In this document: piece after piece, positions 18,113 to 26,441 of the stretch
Layout of the letters: each line of letters opens with the position of its first letter
How positions within the stretch are numbered: position 1 is the stretch's first letter
Source of the DNA: Pricia mediterranea
Lineage (GTDB): Bacteria > Bacteroidota > Bacteroidia > Flavobacteriales > Flavobacteriaceae
Direction of reading: 5' to 3'
Length of the DNA: 64,000 bases
Assembly: GCF_032248455.1 (NCBI RefSeq)
Contig: NZ_JAVTTP010000001.1
Span: 3,632,001-3,696,000, forward strand
The notes under the pieces: model-generated
The model's input: the letters and a program-made list of their open reading frames with translations, nothing else
Told to the model about the DNA's origin: nothing
Database searches by the model: none
Translations under genes and position numbers: made by a program

Positions 18113-18979
18113 TCATTCCGTAGCCCCTAGGTTCTTTATACGTTCGTAGGTACCCGTAAAGTTCTTTTTTTCGTTCAGATCGAAATAAATCAGTACGCTG
18201 GCCACTACGGAGATAATGTTCAGCAAAAACTGGGCTAGGGTTCCGACAATTCCAAGGAGGATACCGATCGGGTCTATCATCGTAAAGTTTTCGGCATCGA
18301 TTTCCCCCGAGAGGATGCCCATTCTGGCGTAGGTATAGATGGTGCCGGGTAACGAAAAAGCATATCCGGCGACCGTAACGATAAGACCTACCACGAAGAG
18401 GGAGGCAAAAGTATGCCACCAATAGTTCCGTACCAGGGTAAAACTATAGCTAAAGGCATCGGTCGCCCCCTTTCGGTCAAAGACCAATATGCTAAAGGAC
18501 AGGATGAGCGGTACATAGAGGTAGATGCCAGGTATTAGGCAGAACATCAGACCAGTTCCCACGCAGATACCCACCAGAATACCAAGACCGATAAATTGCC
18601 AAAAAGTCTCGTACACCCCCTTTTTTATTTCTTCGAAATCGATGTTGCCATTGTTATTGGCGTAAGATTTGATGTAAAACAGGGTAGTTGCCTGCGACAG
18701 GACGTAGGCGGTAATGATCGAGGTAAGAAATGCCAAGCCAACAAAAATAAGAACCAAGCCATCAAGAGACTGCTCGGACCTTTCAAGGTTGAAACTAATC
18801 AAATTCCCGAACCTGTACATATACAGTCCGTAACAAATAAGCATTACCACAAGGTAAGGCCCCACAATTTTAAAATAGGTCCGAAAAAATGGCTTGAACT
18901 CATTTCGGATAAAGGCAAAAGTATCGGAAAGGATTTCGCCCAGGTCACGCTTTTTCTTGAATTCGATGTAAGATTTCAT
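18113..18979 (-). CDS. multi-pass membrane protein of the MoxR/SpoIIM cluster
   Basis: 288 residues with about six hydrophobic segments (for example VGPYLVVMLICYGLYMY, LIFVGLAFLTSIITAYVL, FIGLGILVGICVGTGLMF, SLFVVGLIVTVAGYAF). The glycine- and proline-rich FCLIPGIYLYVPL followed by DAFSYSFTLVRNYWWHTF resembles the membrane domain of GdpP-like glycerophosphodiesterases and related DUF families, but no catalytic domain is attached. It lies 7 bp after the SpoIIM gene and before DUF4129, so it belongs to that transcription unit. Function unknown. Confidence 0.75.
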   Translation of the reverse strand: MKSYIEFKKKRDLGEILSDTFAFIRNEFKPFFRTYFKIVGPYLVVMLICYGLYMYRFGNLISFNLERSEQSLDGLVLIFVGLAFLTSIITAYVLSQATTLFYIKSYANNNGNIDFEEIKKGVYETFWQFIGLGILVGICVGTGLMFCLIPGIYLYVPLILSFSILVFDRKGATDAFSYSFTLVRNYWWHTFASLFVVGLIVTVAGYAFSLPGTIYTYARMGILSGEIDAENFTMIDPIGILLGIVGTLAQFLLNIISVVASVLIYFDLNEKKNFTGTYERIKNLGATE

Positions 18980-18986
18980 TGTTGCC

Positions 18987-19949
18987 TTATGGGTTTGTAA
19001 GTCGACGATATAGCCTCCTCGGATATATAACGAAATAATACAAGATTAGTGCAAGCGAGCCTAAAATTATAAGAACGGCCAATGCGTCCGGCATTTCGGT
19101 ATGCCGGGTGACGAAACCTTCGAGAAATCCCGCTAGGATAAAAAAAGGTACGGTGGCCAGCATGATCTTCAGTCCGTTTTTGACGCCTCTCTTAAAGGAT
19201 TCCAACCGGGTATAGGTGCCCGGAAAGAGCAAACCGTTGGCAAGCACCAGCCCGGCACAACCGGCAATGATAATCACCGATATTTCTATGGTGCCATGGA
19301 TCCATATGGTCCGCACCGACTCCCAGAGCAAGTCCTTTTCATGGAAGAAGTACTGAAAACTACCGAGCATTATTCCATTGCGCATCATAATGTACAAGGT
19401 GCCGATACCCAAGAGAATACCATAGGCAAAAGCCATCAGGGCCACCCTGATATTATTGATTGTAATGCCCAAAAACATATTGAATTCGCCCATTTGTTTG
19501 TACACGGCCATGGGGTCGTCCTTTTCAATATTTTCCAAGGTCATGTTTACGTAACTATCCCCTAGAATTGAACGTACGAAATCTCCATCACTAGCCGAGG
19601 AAAATATGCCTACCGCCGTAAAAAAGGCGAAGACCAGAAAGGCGATGAGCAGTTCGCGTTGGTGGTGGTAGAACATGAGGGGGAATTCCATCTTCCAAAA
19701 TTCTAAAATCCTATTTTTAGACTCGCGTTTACTCTTGTAGATTTTCTGGTGCGCTTGTGAAGCCAAGGTGTTCAGATAGAACTCCGTATTGCTTCCGCCA
19801 TAGAAGGTTTTCGCGTAACTAAGGTGGTCGGTGATCTCAATGTACAGGTCGGACAATTTATCGGGGGGCAGTGCCGTTCTGTTGGACAGGACATTTTCAA
19901 AAGTTGCCCATTTGTTCTTATTTTGCCTGACGAAAGCGGCTTCGCGCAT
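18987..19949 (-). CDS. SpoIIM/stage II sporulation protein M family membrane protein
   Basis: 320 residues. A cytoplasmic helical N-terminus (about 1-95) is followed by several membrane segments. The SpoIIM-typical block is visible: NNIRVALMAFAYGILLGIG followed by GTLYIMMRNGIMLGSF, then HGTIEISVIIIAGCAGLVL. The organism is not a spore former by context; stand-alone SpoIIM homologs beside RDD and MoxR/DUF58 genes are widespread in bacteria and of unknown function. It is the first gene of the minus-strand cluster, 37 bp from the divergent RDD gene. Confidence 0.88.
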   Translation of the reverse strand: MREAAFVRQNKNKWATFENVLSNRTALPPDKLSDLYIEITDHLSYAKTFYGGSNTEFYLNTLASQAHQKIYKSKRESKNRILEFWKMEFPLMFYHHQRELLIAFLVFAFFTAVGIFSSASDGDFVRSILGDSYVNMTLENIEKDDPMAVYKQMGEFNMFLGITINNIRVALMAFAYGILLGIGTLYIMMRNGIMLGSFQYFFHEKDLLWESVRTIWIHGTIEISVIIIAGCAGLVLANGLLFPGTYTRLESFKRGVKNGLKIMLATVPFFILAGFLEGFVTRHTEMPDALAVLIILGSLALILYYFVIYPRRLYRRLTNP

Positions 19950-19950
19950 A

Positions 19951-19976
19951 CTTTGATGGGGGTTGGTACCTCAAAG
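19951..19976. promoter_or_regulatory. inverted repeat in the SpoIIM/RDD divergent intergenic region
   Basis: CTTTGA (19951-19956) and TCAAAG (19971-19976) form an exact inverted repeat in the 37-bp gap between the two divergent starts (19949 and 19987). Each arm resembles the TTTG end of a -7 box facing outward. It could be a pair of back-to-back promoters or a shared regulator site; the sequence alone does not decide. Confidence 0.35.
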
Positions 19977-19986
19977 AAACAAAACA

Positions 19987-20703
19987 ATGGAACAATTTCA
20001 AATAGAAACGGCCCAGAATATAAGCATCAGCCAGAACACGGCACATCTTGGAGACCGCATGCTTGCTTACCTCATCGATAGTTTTATCATTTTGGTCTAT
20101 TACGTGCTGATTATCATGATCTTGGTGTCGATGAATGTTGATTCTGGGGATTGGTGGACGTTTTACCTGCTGTTGAGCCTGCCTGCCTTTCTCTATTATG
20201 TTTTGTTGGAAAGTTTTATGGACGGACAAACGGTGGGAAAGCATTTGATGCAGATCAGGGTTGTCAAATTGGACGGGTCCAAACCAAGCTTTTCCAGTTA
20301 TTTTATCCGTTGGGTGTTGCGGATTATCGATGTCGTTCTCACCATGGGCGGCGTGGCGGTTCTTACGATTCTGATCAAGGGAAAAGGGCAACGGGTAGGG
20401 GACATCGCGGCCGGTACGACGGTAATCACCGAAAAGAAAAGGGTCTTTTTGCACGACACCCTGTTACGCGACCTTCCGTCGGACTACAGTCCCAAATTCC
20501 CGCAGGTTACCGTTTTTAAGGATCGCGAGATGCAGACGATCAAAGACCTGTACGATGACGCCAGGCGAAACGGCAATCACAATGTAATCGTATCTTTGAG
20601 CGATCAGATCAAAAAAGTGACGGAAATTAATACCGAAGCGAAACCGATGGACTTTGTGGATGTCATCATCAAAGATTATAGCTATTATACCAGGGAGATG
20701 TGA
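19987..20703 (+). CDS. RDD family membrane protein
   Basis: 238 residues from ATG 19987 (the frame extends upstream, but MEQFQIETAQNI is the family-like start). The RDD domain covers about 20-145: LGDRMLAYLIDSFII holds the conserved R and first D, with FMDGQTVGKHLMQIRV and RWVLRIIDVV after it. Three membrane segments, then a cytoplasmic tail of about 90 residues that carries the second half of many RDD/SpoIIM partners. It is divergent from SpoIIM, so the pair shares a 37-bp regulatory gap. Confidence 0.88.
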   Translation: MEQFQIETAQNISISQNTAHLGDRMLAYLIDSFIILVYYVLIIMILVSMNVDSGDWWTFYLLLSLPAFLYYVLLESFMDGQTVGKHLMQIRVVKLDGSKPSFSSYFIRWVLRIIDVVLTMGGVAVLTILIKGKGQRVGDIAAGTTVITEKKRVFLHDTLLRDLPSDYSPKFPQVTVFKDREMQTIKDLYDDARRNGNHNVIVSLSDQIKKVTEINTEAKPMDFVDVIIKDYSYYTREM

Positions 20704-20735
20704 GGTAGCAAAATCCCAAATTCAAAATCCCAACC
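20701..20735 (+). repeat. CCCAAATTC-type tract starting at the RDD stop
   Basis: TGAGGTAGC is followed by AAAATCCCAAATTC and AAAATCCCAACCC, two near-copies in tandem. The same word family occurs at 18069-18083 (minus) and 38882-38913. It overlaps the space just before the next start. Confidence 0.6.
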
Positions 20736-20737
20736 CT

Positions 20738-21361
20738 ATGACCAGCCCTATGTTCTATTTTATCATCGACATTTTAGGAACCATCGCCTTCGCCATTTCG
20801 GGAGTACTTGTGGCCATGGAGAAAAAAATGGACATTTTCGGGGTGCTGATCATTGCATTTGCGACTGCCGTCGGGGGTGGCACACTGCGGGACATCATGA
20901 TTGGGAGTACCCCCGTCTTTTGGATGCGCGATTACACCTATATTTCCATAATTATCGGAACGGTAGCCTTCGCTGTATTATTTGCGAATCATCTGCACAA
21001 TTTTCCTAAGACGCTCTTGTTTTTTGATGCTATCGGGTTAGGCCTATTTACGATGGTGGGGGTCGAAAAGGGACTGGCCTATGATCTTTTGCCGGTCATG
21101 TGTATCGCGCTGGGTACGGTTACGGCCTGCTTTGGAGGGGTGATCCGTGATATACTTTGTAACAAGATTCCCACTATTTTCAGTAGGGAGATCTACGCCA
21201 CGGCTTGTATTTTAGGAGGTGTTAGCTACTTTGTGCTCATCCAGCTACCCATCGAGGAAGCCTATGCCTACAGTATCGCCATTTTGATGGTTATCGTGGG
21301 AAGGTTGTTGGCAATCCGGTTCGGTATCGCATTGCCTAATATTTATAGGAAAGAGAGGTAG
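20738..21361 (+). CDS. TRIC-type (UPF0126/YadS) membrane protein
   Basis: 207 residues from ATG 20738; ATG 20750 is a possible alternative, and upstream in-frame codons are repeat or RDD sequence. It has seven hydrophobic segments and the internal duplication typical of prokaryotic TRIC channels: GGGTLRDIMIGSTPVFW in the first half and GGVIRDILCNKIPTIF in the second. TRIC homologs conduct monovalent cations. It is 34 bp after the RDD gene and same-strand, so it may be read through from it. Confidence 0.87.
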   Translation: MTSPMFYFIIDILGTIAFAISGVLVAMEKKMDIFGVLIIAFATAVGGGTLRDIMIGSTPVFWMRDYTYISIIIGTVAFAVLFANHLHNFPKTLLFFDAIGLGLFTMVGVEKGLAYDLLPVMCIALGTVTACFGGVIRDILCNKIPTIFSREIYATACILGGVSYFVLIQLPIEEAYAYSIAILMVIVGRLLAIRFGIALPNIYRKER

Positions 21362-21456
21362 AGCGGGGTCGGTGCGAAGTAATGAGAAATCGGTAAAATT
21401 AATCGGTGTGCAGAAGGGGAGCGCGTTAAGAAGTAATAACGGATGGTAAGGGTGGA

Positions 21457-21476
21457 GCGTCTCAATGACCAGACGC
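21457..21476. terminator. hairpin between convergent genes
   Basis: GCGTCT (21457-21462) and AGACGC (21471-21476) form a 6-bp stem with an 8-nt loop between the convergent TRIC-like and cyclophilin genes. There is only a short T-run on the plus side (GTTTAC), so it is at best a weak bidirectional terminator. Confidence 0.3.
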
Positions 21477-21510
21477 GTTTACAGTTTGATGCCGAGCAAT
21501 TAATGAAACC

Positions 21511-22254
21511 TCACTCGACGACCTCCGCTTTTTGGATGTAAATGTTCTGTTGGGGCCAGTCGCCTTCGCCCGTTTCCACCTGATTGATCTTATCTACGAC
21601 GTCCATGCCTTTGATGACCCGTCCGAAGGGGGTGAAGTCCCCATCTAGATGATAGGACCCTGGGTCGGTCACTACGATAAAAAATTCATAGGGAGAGGCG
21701 AGCATATGTGGATTCTCCTCTTTTTCGCTGCTGGGCATCGAAAGGGTGCCGCGATGGTGCCGGTGTCCCTTTCGGGTATCCGGGGGAAGCAGGTACCGCC
21801 CGATTTCGCTGCGTTTTCTACCGGTCTTTCGATCATCGGAATTGCCCCCTTGAATGATGAAGTCCTTGACCACGCGATGGAACTGGGTGTCGTCGAAATA
21901 ACCTTTTCGGGTTAGATAGATAAAATTGGCCTTGTGATAGGGCACATTGTCGTAAAGCTGCACCGTAAAGCTGCCGAGCCGGGTGGTGATTTTTACCTTA
22001 TCGACCGTAAGATCTTTTTGGTATTCGTAGAAAAAATCGACGGCGTTATCCTCGGTCAGTACGAACTTGTTCTCTTCCTCCTCGTCGTTTTTTATTTTTG
22101 TCGTGTCGGTCGAAACGGTCGAGTCATCTGTAACCGAGTCTGTTTTTTGATCTTTTTCGGCGACTGAAGAGGAATTGCCCTTGGGATCATCCCCACAGGA
22201 GGCCATAAAAAATAGTAGTACTATTGCAATCGCATATAATCGATAAAGAATCAT
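21511..22254 (-). CDS. cyclophilin-type peptidyl-prolyl isomerase lipoprotein
   Basis: 247 residues from ATG 22254, which places the lipobox FFMASC with cysteine 20 correctly; a start at 22275 would add seven residues. After an acidic Ser/Asp linker (about 25-70) comes a cyclophilin domain with TRLGSFTVQLYDNVPYHKAN, the FHRVVKDFIIQGG motif and FTPFGRVIKGMDVVDKI. It is expected in the periplasm or anchored to a membrane, helping prolyl isomerisation of exported proteins. Its start codon overlaps that of the divergent Nudix gene (CATG). Confidence 0.9.
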   Translation of the reverse strand: MILYRLYAIAIVLLFFMASCGDDPKGNSSSVAEKDQKTDSVTDDSTVSTDTTKIKNDEEEENKFVLTEDNAVDFFYEYQKDLTVDKVKITTRLGSFTVQLYDNVPYHKANFIYLTRKGYFDDTQFHRVVKDFIIQGGNSDDRKTGRKRSEIGRYLLPPDTRKGHRHHRGTLSMPSSEKEENPHMLASPYEFFIVVTDPGSYHLDGDFTPFGRVIKGMDVVDKINQVETGEGDWPQQNIYIQKAEVVE

Positions 22255-22897
22255 GGATTTTGATGATTTTGTCATTCGGACTTCAAAAATAAAGGATTTG
22301 CCGCTACCGGGGGAAGCTTCGCACCTGAAAATGGTACCTGACTTTCGGTTGAAAGAATTGCGGAAGGCGAGGGCAGCGCCAAAACATCCAAAAAAAGCGG
22401 GAGTGATGGCACTGTTCTATCCCGATGCCGAAAATACCGTGAGATTATTGTTTATCCTAAGAAAAAACCATCCTAAGGATATACATGCGAACCAGATCGG
22501 ATTTCCCGGAGGCCGCGCTGAAAAAGGGGATGTGGACCTTAGTGCAACCGCCCTACGTGAAACCAGGGAGGAGGTCGGCATATCCTCCGAAAAAATCGAA
22601 GTACTACGGGGGTTCACTGAAATTTATATTCCTCCCAGCAATTTTGAGGTAAAGCCCTTTATGGGACTGCATCGTACCCCGACCTTATTTATTCCCCAAG
22701 TCTCGGAGGTCGCCGCGCTCATCGAAGTGCCGTTGATGGACATTATGGACGAGTCCAATTTGCGTACCGAAAATCTGTCCACCTCCTATGCGCGCGATGT
22801 CAAGGTGCCTGCTTTCCGTTTGAACGGCTATACCGTGTGGGGCGCCACCGGAATGATGCTGAACGAGATGAGAACCCTGTTACGGCAGGTTTTGTAA
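22253..22897 (+). CDS. Nudix hydrolase, CoA pyrophosphatase type
   Basis: 214 residues. Nudix box GGRAEKGDVDLSATALRE followed by TREEVGI, preceded by the CoA-pyrophosphatase signature NQIGFPGG (UPF0035/NudL type). Likely hydrolyses CoA or acyl-CoA to phosphopantetheine and 3',5'-ADP. It is a soluble cytoplasmic protein. Its ATG (22253-22255) shares bases with the reverse-strand ATG of the cyclophilin gene, so each promoter must lie inside the other gene. Confidence 0.9.
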   Translation: MDFDDFVIRTSKIKDLPLPGEASHLKMVPDFRLKELRKARAAPKHPKKAGVMALFYPDAENTVRLLFILRKNHPKDIHANQIGFPGGRAEKGDVDLSATALRETREEVGISSEKIEVLRGFTEIYIPPSNFEVKPFMGLHRTPTLFIPQVSEVAALIEVPLMDIMDESNLRTENLSTSYARDVKVPAFRLNGYTVWGATGMMLNEMRTLLRQVL

Positions 22898-23003
22898 TAG
22901 GCGCATTATCAATTGGTGGGAACATGGAGAGGCTGTTACCTTTCTAAAATCAAATTCCGAATGCTATTCCCGGTTTCTGCGATGTTTCGTACTTTAGCGG
23001 CCT

Positions 23004-23819
23004 ATGGGGCTATTTAAAAGAAATCCGTTTGGTCATATCCTTTTTATAAAGAAATGGTTGATTCGTATTATGGGACTGATGACCCATTCGAGATACAAGC
23101 AGTTCAATAATTTAGAGGTAGAGGGCTCTGATATTATCCGTTCGCTTCCGGATCGAAACGTACTTTTTGTCAGCAACCACCAGACCTATTTTGCCGATGT
23201 GGTGGCTATGTTTCACGTGTTCAACGCGAGCTTAAGCGGCCGAGTGGATAATATCAAGAATATAGGCTATATATGGAACCCAAAATTGAACATGTACTAC
23301 GTCGCCGCGGCGGAGACCATGAAAAAGAGCCTGTTGACCAAAATGTTCGCCTATGCGGGGTCTGTGAGCGTCGAGCGCACCTGGCGTTCCGAAGGCAAGG
23401 AGATAAACCGGAAGGTAAAGTTCAGCGACATATCAAATATCGGGATGGCATTGAACGATGGTTGGGTCATTACCTTTCCGCAGGGCACGACCACCCCATG
23501 GAAACCTTTGCGAAAGGGGACCGCGCACATCATCAAAAAGTACAAGCCGATCGTGGTGCCGGTAGTCATCGATGGCTTTCGTCGCTCCTTTGACAAAAAG
23601 GGACTCCGGATCAAGAAAAAAGGCATCTTGCAATCTATGGTTATCAAAGAGCCGCTGGATATCGATTACGATAACGAATCTTTCGATGCCATCATCGAAA
23701 AATTGGAGTATGCCATCGAGCAGCACCCCTCTTTTTTAAAGGTAATTCCTCAGAAAGAACTAATGGCAGTCGAAGAGGAAAACGAACTGCGCCGGTTTCG
23801 CAACAGGAAAAAAGTCTAG
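23004..23819 (+). CDS. PlsC-like 1-acylglycerol-3-phosphate acyltransferase
   Basis: 271 residues. Motif I reads NHQTYFADV: the histidine and aspartate are separated by five residues rather than the usual four (HX4D). Motif III-like FPQGTT replaces the usual FPEGTR, and motif IV is visible as VVPVVIDGF. This variant is, from memory, typical of a flavobacterial subfamily. Expected to acylate a glycerolipid or aminolipid at the inner membrane; the true acceptor is uncertain because of the changed motifs. 106 bp after the Nudix gene, separate transcription possible. Confidence 0.82.
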   Translation: MGLFKRNPFGHILFIKKWLIRIMGLMTHSRYKQFNNLEVEGSDIIRSLPDRNVLFVSNHQTYFADVVAMFHVFNASLSGRVDNIKNIGYIWNPKLNMYYVAAAETMKKSLLTKMFAYAGSVSVERTWRSEGKEINRKVKFSDISNIGMALNDGWVITFPQGTTTPWKPLRKGTAHIIKKYKPIVVPVVIDGFRRSFDKKGLRIKKKGILQSMVIKEPLDIDYDNESFDAIIEKLEYAIEQHPSFLKVIPQKELMAVEEENELRRFRNRKKV

Positions 23820-24027
23820 CGACTGCACTTCAGTCCATCTCAAATCCCCCCATTGTGCCGTCTTCGGCCCAAATGAAAGAGCCATCGTCCGCTGGATTTC
23901 AGGTTTTTATGCAACTACGTATCCTTGGATATTCATCAGAGCTAAATTTCGGGAGCAGCCTTATGTTCGATAGGGTCCCGTTATAGAATTCCGTGCGAAA
24001 GGTTCAACTTACCAAAAAGCTTTTGTT

Positions 24028-24035
24028 TACATTTG
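24028..24035 (+). promoter_or_regulatory. candidate -7 box of the NDH-2 gene
   Basis: TACATTTG matches TAnnTTTG and ends 18 bases before ATG 24054. No clear -33 TTG at the right distance. The gap 23820-24027 otherwise shows no gene. Confidence 0.45.
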
Positions 24036-24053
24036 AGCCAAAGAGAAAGAAGT

Positions 24054-25445
24054 ATGGCCGATACCGACGCACTAAATATTCCAAAATCAAGTTTGCCCCG
24101 AATCGTTATCGTTGGCGGCGGTTTTGGTGGGATAGCCCTGGGTCAGGCACTGAAAGGAAAGGAAATGCAGGTGGTGCTTCTGGACAAAAACAATTATCAC
24201 ACCTTTCAGCCCTTGCTCTATCAGGTTTCTACAGGAGGACTTGAGCCGGACTCCATCGCGTATCCGTTGCGCAAGGTTTTGCAGGGCTATCCCGACTTTT
24301 ATTTTCGTCTTGCAGAGGTGCTACGGGTGAAACCCGCGTCGAAGTTGGTGTGTACCGATATCGGCGAACTGGCCTATGATTATTTAGTCATCGGTACCGG
24401 TTCGGAAACCAATTTTTTCGGCAACGACGAAATCGAACAGAACAGTATGGGAATGAAAACCATTCCCCAGTCCTTGGACCTGCGTAGTCTTATTCTTGAA
24501 AATTTTGAACAGGCCCTTTTGACCGATAACCTTCACGAACGCGATGCCCTGATGAATTTCGTTATCGTCGGCGGTGGCCCGACGGGAGTAGAACTGGCCG
24601 GTGCCCTTGCCGAAATTAAAAAGGGAATCCTTCCAAAGGACTATCCCGATCTTGACACCCGAAAGGCCCAGATCAACCTGGTCCAGTCCGGAGAGCAGGT
24701 CCTTCAGGGCATGAGTCGGGAAGCCTCGAAAAAGGCGGAAGAATTTCTTGAAGGTCTTGGCGTTCAGGTTTGGAAAGGGGCACGGGTTACCGCATACGAC
24801 GGTAAAACGGTGCGTACCAAGACCGATCTGGTCTTTGAGGCCGCGACGGTAGTCTGGGCGGCGGGGGTGAAGGCCGTGTCGATCGAAGGTTTGGATGCTA
24901 AAGACCTGTTGGCCTCCAGCAATCGGATAAAGGTCAATGAATTCAATCAAGTTATGGATCACGATGGTATTTACGCCATCGGCGATGCCGCCTATATGCA
25001 ATCCGATAAGGCGCCTCACGGCCATCCCATGGTGGCACAGCCGGCCTTGCAGCAGGGGAAACACCTTGGTGAAAATCTGGTGCGTCTCAATAAGGGTCAA
25101 CCGATGAAGCCTTTCCGCTACAAAGACAAGGGCAGCATGGCTACCGTAGGTCGGAACAAGGCCGTGGTGGACCTCGAACATTACAAATTTCAAGGTGTGT
25201 TCGCCTGGTTCGTTTGGATGTTCGTCCACTTGTTCTTTTTGATCGGGTTTCGCAACCGCATGGTCGTATTTGTCAACTGGGTCTATAATTATGTGCGCTT
25301 CGATCGGGAAGCCCGGCTGATTATAAGACCCTATAAGAGAGATTATAAGCGATTCAGACGGAAGAAGGTTTCCTCGGATGAAACTCGTTCATCACCCGTT
25401 TCAGGTCGCTGCGGTCCACATGAAAATAAATTTCGGTCGTTGTAA
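24054..25445 (+). CDS. type II NADH dehydrogenase (NDH-2)
   Basis: 463 residues from ATG 24054 (purine-rich AGAGAAAGAAG upstream; a TTG at 24033 lies within the -7 box). The FAD-binding GGGFGG near 22-27 and NAD-binding GGGPTG near 177-182 mark two Rossmann folds; FQPLLYQVSTGGLEP is the quinone-side signature. The C-terminal hydrophobic region FAWFVWMFVHLFFLIGF anchors it to the membrane. It oxidises NADH and reduces menaquinone without proton pumping. The last 30 codons overlap the convergent xerD gene by 92 bases and give a basic, low-similarity tail, so the stop may have drifted into xerD. Confidence 0.9.
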   Translation: MADTDALNIPKSSLPRIVIVGGGFGGIALGQALKGKEMQVVLLDKNNYHTFQPLLYQVSTGGLEPDSIAYPLRKVLQGYPDFYFRLAEVLRVKPASKLVCTDIGELAYDYLVIGTGSETNFFGNDEIEQNSMGMKTIPQSLDLRSLILENFEQALLTDNLHERDALMNFVIVGGGPTGVELAGALAEIKKGILPKDYPDLDTRKAQINLVQSGEQVLQGMSREASKKAEEFLEGLGVQVWKGARVTAYDGKTVRTKTDLVFEAATVVWAAGVKAVSIEGLDAKDLLASSNRIKVNEFNQVMDHDGIYAIGDAAYMQSDKAPHGHPMVAQPALQQGKHLGENLVRLNKGQPMKPFRYKDKGSMATVGRNKAVVDLEHYKFQGVFAWFVWMFVHLFFLIGFRNRMVVFVNWVYNYVRFDREARLIIRPYKRDYKRFRRKKVSSDETRSSPVSGRCGPHENKFRSL

Positions 25446-26262
25446 TACTCTCATGGCCCAACATCTGCTGTATGGCCCGCAGGTCGGCGCCGTTCTGAAG
25501 CAGGTGGGTGGCAAAGGAGTGACGGAAGGTGTGCGGACTGACCCTTTTCTGTAAACCTACTTTTTCAGCGAGATCTTTGACGATGGTAAAGAGCATGGCC
25601 CGGGTCAGCTTTTTGCCCCTACGATTTAAAAAAAGGGTGTCTTCGAAGCCCTTTTGAATATGTTGATGGATTCGTATTTCCTTCCGATAGATGTCAATGT
25701 ATTTTTTGTTGACAGTGCTTATGGGAACAAAACGCTGTTTGTCGCCCTTGCCGATAACGTTGATAAAGTCTTCTTCAAAATAGAGGTCTGAAATTTTAAG
25801 GTTGATCAGTTCCGATACCCGAAGTCCACATCCATATAAGGTTTCCAACATGGCGCGATTGCGTTCGCCCTGGGGTTTGGAGAGGTCGATGGCGTTGATC
25901 ACGGCATTGATTTCCGCCTCGGACAGCGTATCGGGCAGCTTCCTGCCTGTTTTTGGGGATTCGATGAGGTCTAGAGGATGGTCTTTGCGATAATTTTCAA
26001 ATACCAAATAGTTAAAAAAACTTTTGAGTCCCGATATAATCCGTGACTGAGAGCTTGGATTCATTGTTTTTGCCACCTCATAGACAAACTGCCGAACCGT
26101 CTCCTTTTCGATATCGACCGGCGTATCGCCAAGATCGTTGGCTCCGAGAAAGGCTATAAGCTTTTTGACGTCACGGATGTAATTTTGCTGGGTATTTGTT
26201 GATAGGCCCCTTTCGATTTTGAGGTAGTGCCGGTAATCTGAAAGTGCTTCCTGCCAGGTCAT
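25354..26262 (-). CDS. xerD: tyrosine recombinase XerD
   Basis: 302 residues, the usual Xer length. N-terminal SAM-like core-binding domain (1-100), then the catalytic domain with R148 (GCGLRVSELINL), H244 and R247 (HTFRH), H270 (QMLGHESITTTEIY) and nucleophile Y279. It resolves chromosome dimers at dif with XerC; no phage or integron context is present, so it is the housekeeping enzyme. Its 3' end overlaps the NDH-2 gene by 92 bases on the opposite strand. Confidence 0.93.
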   Translation of the reverse strand: MTWQEALSDYRHYLKIERGLSTNTQQNYIRDVKKLIAFLGANDLGDTPVDIEKETVRQFVYEVAKTMNPSSQSRIISGLKSFFNYLVFENYRKDHPLDLIESPKTGRKLPDTLSEAEINAVINAIDLSKPQGERNRAMLETLYGCGLRVSELINLKISDLYFEEDFINVIGKGDKQRFVPISTVNKKYIDIYRKEIRIHQHIQKGFEDTLFLNRRGKKLTRAMLFTIVKDLAEKVGLQKRVSPHTFRHSFATHLLQNGADLRAIQQMLGHESITTTEIYFHVDRSDLKRVMNEFHPRKPSSV

Positions 26263-26354
26263 AGTGAGTTATCAACAAAGATGGGGAACGGTCGTTCAAA
26301 AATGGGGACCATCGTAATCTACGGGTTTTTGTCGATTGGATTTAAATTCAAGAA

Positions 26355-26362
26355 CAAAGGTA
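26355..26362 (-). promoter_or_regulatory. candidate -7 box upstream of xerD
   Basis: TACCTTTG on the minus strand matches TAnnTTTG; it would give a leader of about 90 nt for xerD. No convincing -33 partner. Confidence 0.3.
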
Positions 26363-26406
26363 GGGATTACTATGCTCTGAAATGAGTAGCGCAATTCAAA
26401 GTTGTT

Positions 26407-26414
26407 TATCTTTG
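26407..26414 (+). promoter_or_regulatory. candidate -7 box of the outer-membrane beta-barrel gene
   Basis: TATCTTTG matches TAnnTTTG, 27 bases before ATG 26442. The -33 region has no clear TTG. Confidence 0.4.
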
Positions 26415-26441
26415 AAGTTGAACAACTACAAACTGACAACT

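Noticed and set aside
24384-25229. 281-codon minus-strand ORF inside NDH-2
   Set aside because: Antisense to both Rossmann motifs; no recognisable domain.
25354-26262. Phage or island integrase
   Set aside because: Length and motifs match housekeeping XerD and there is no tRNA, attachment repeat or phage gene next to it.
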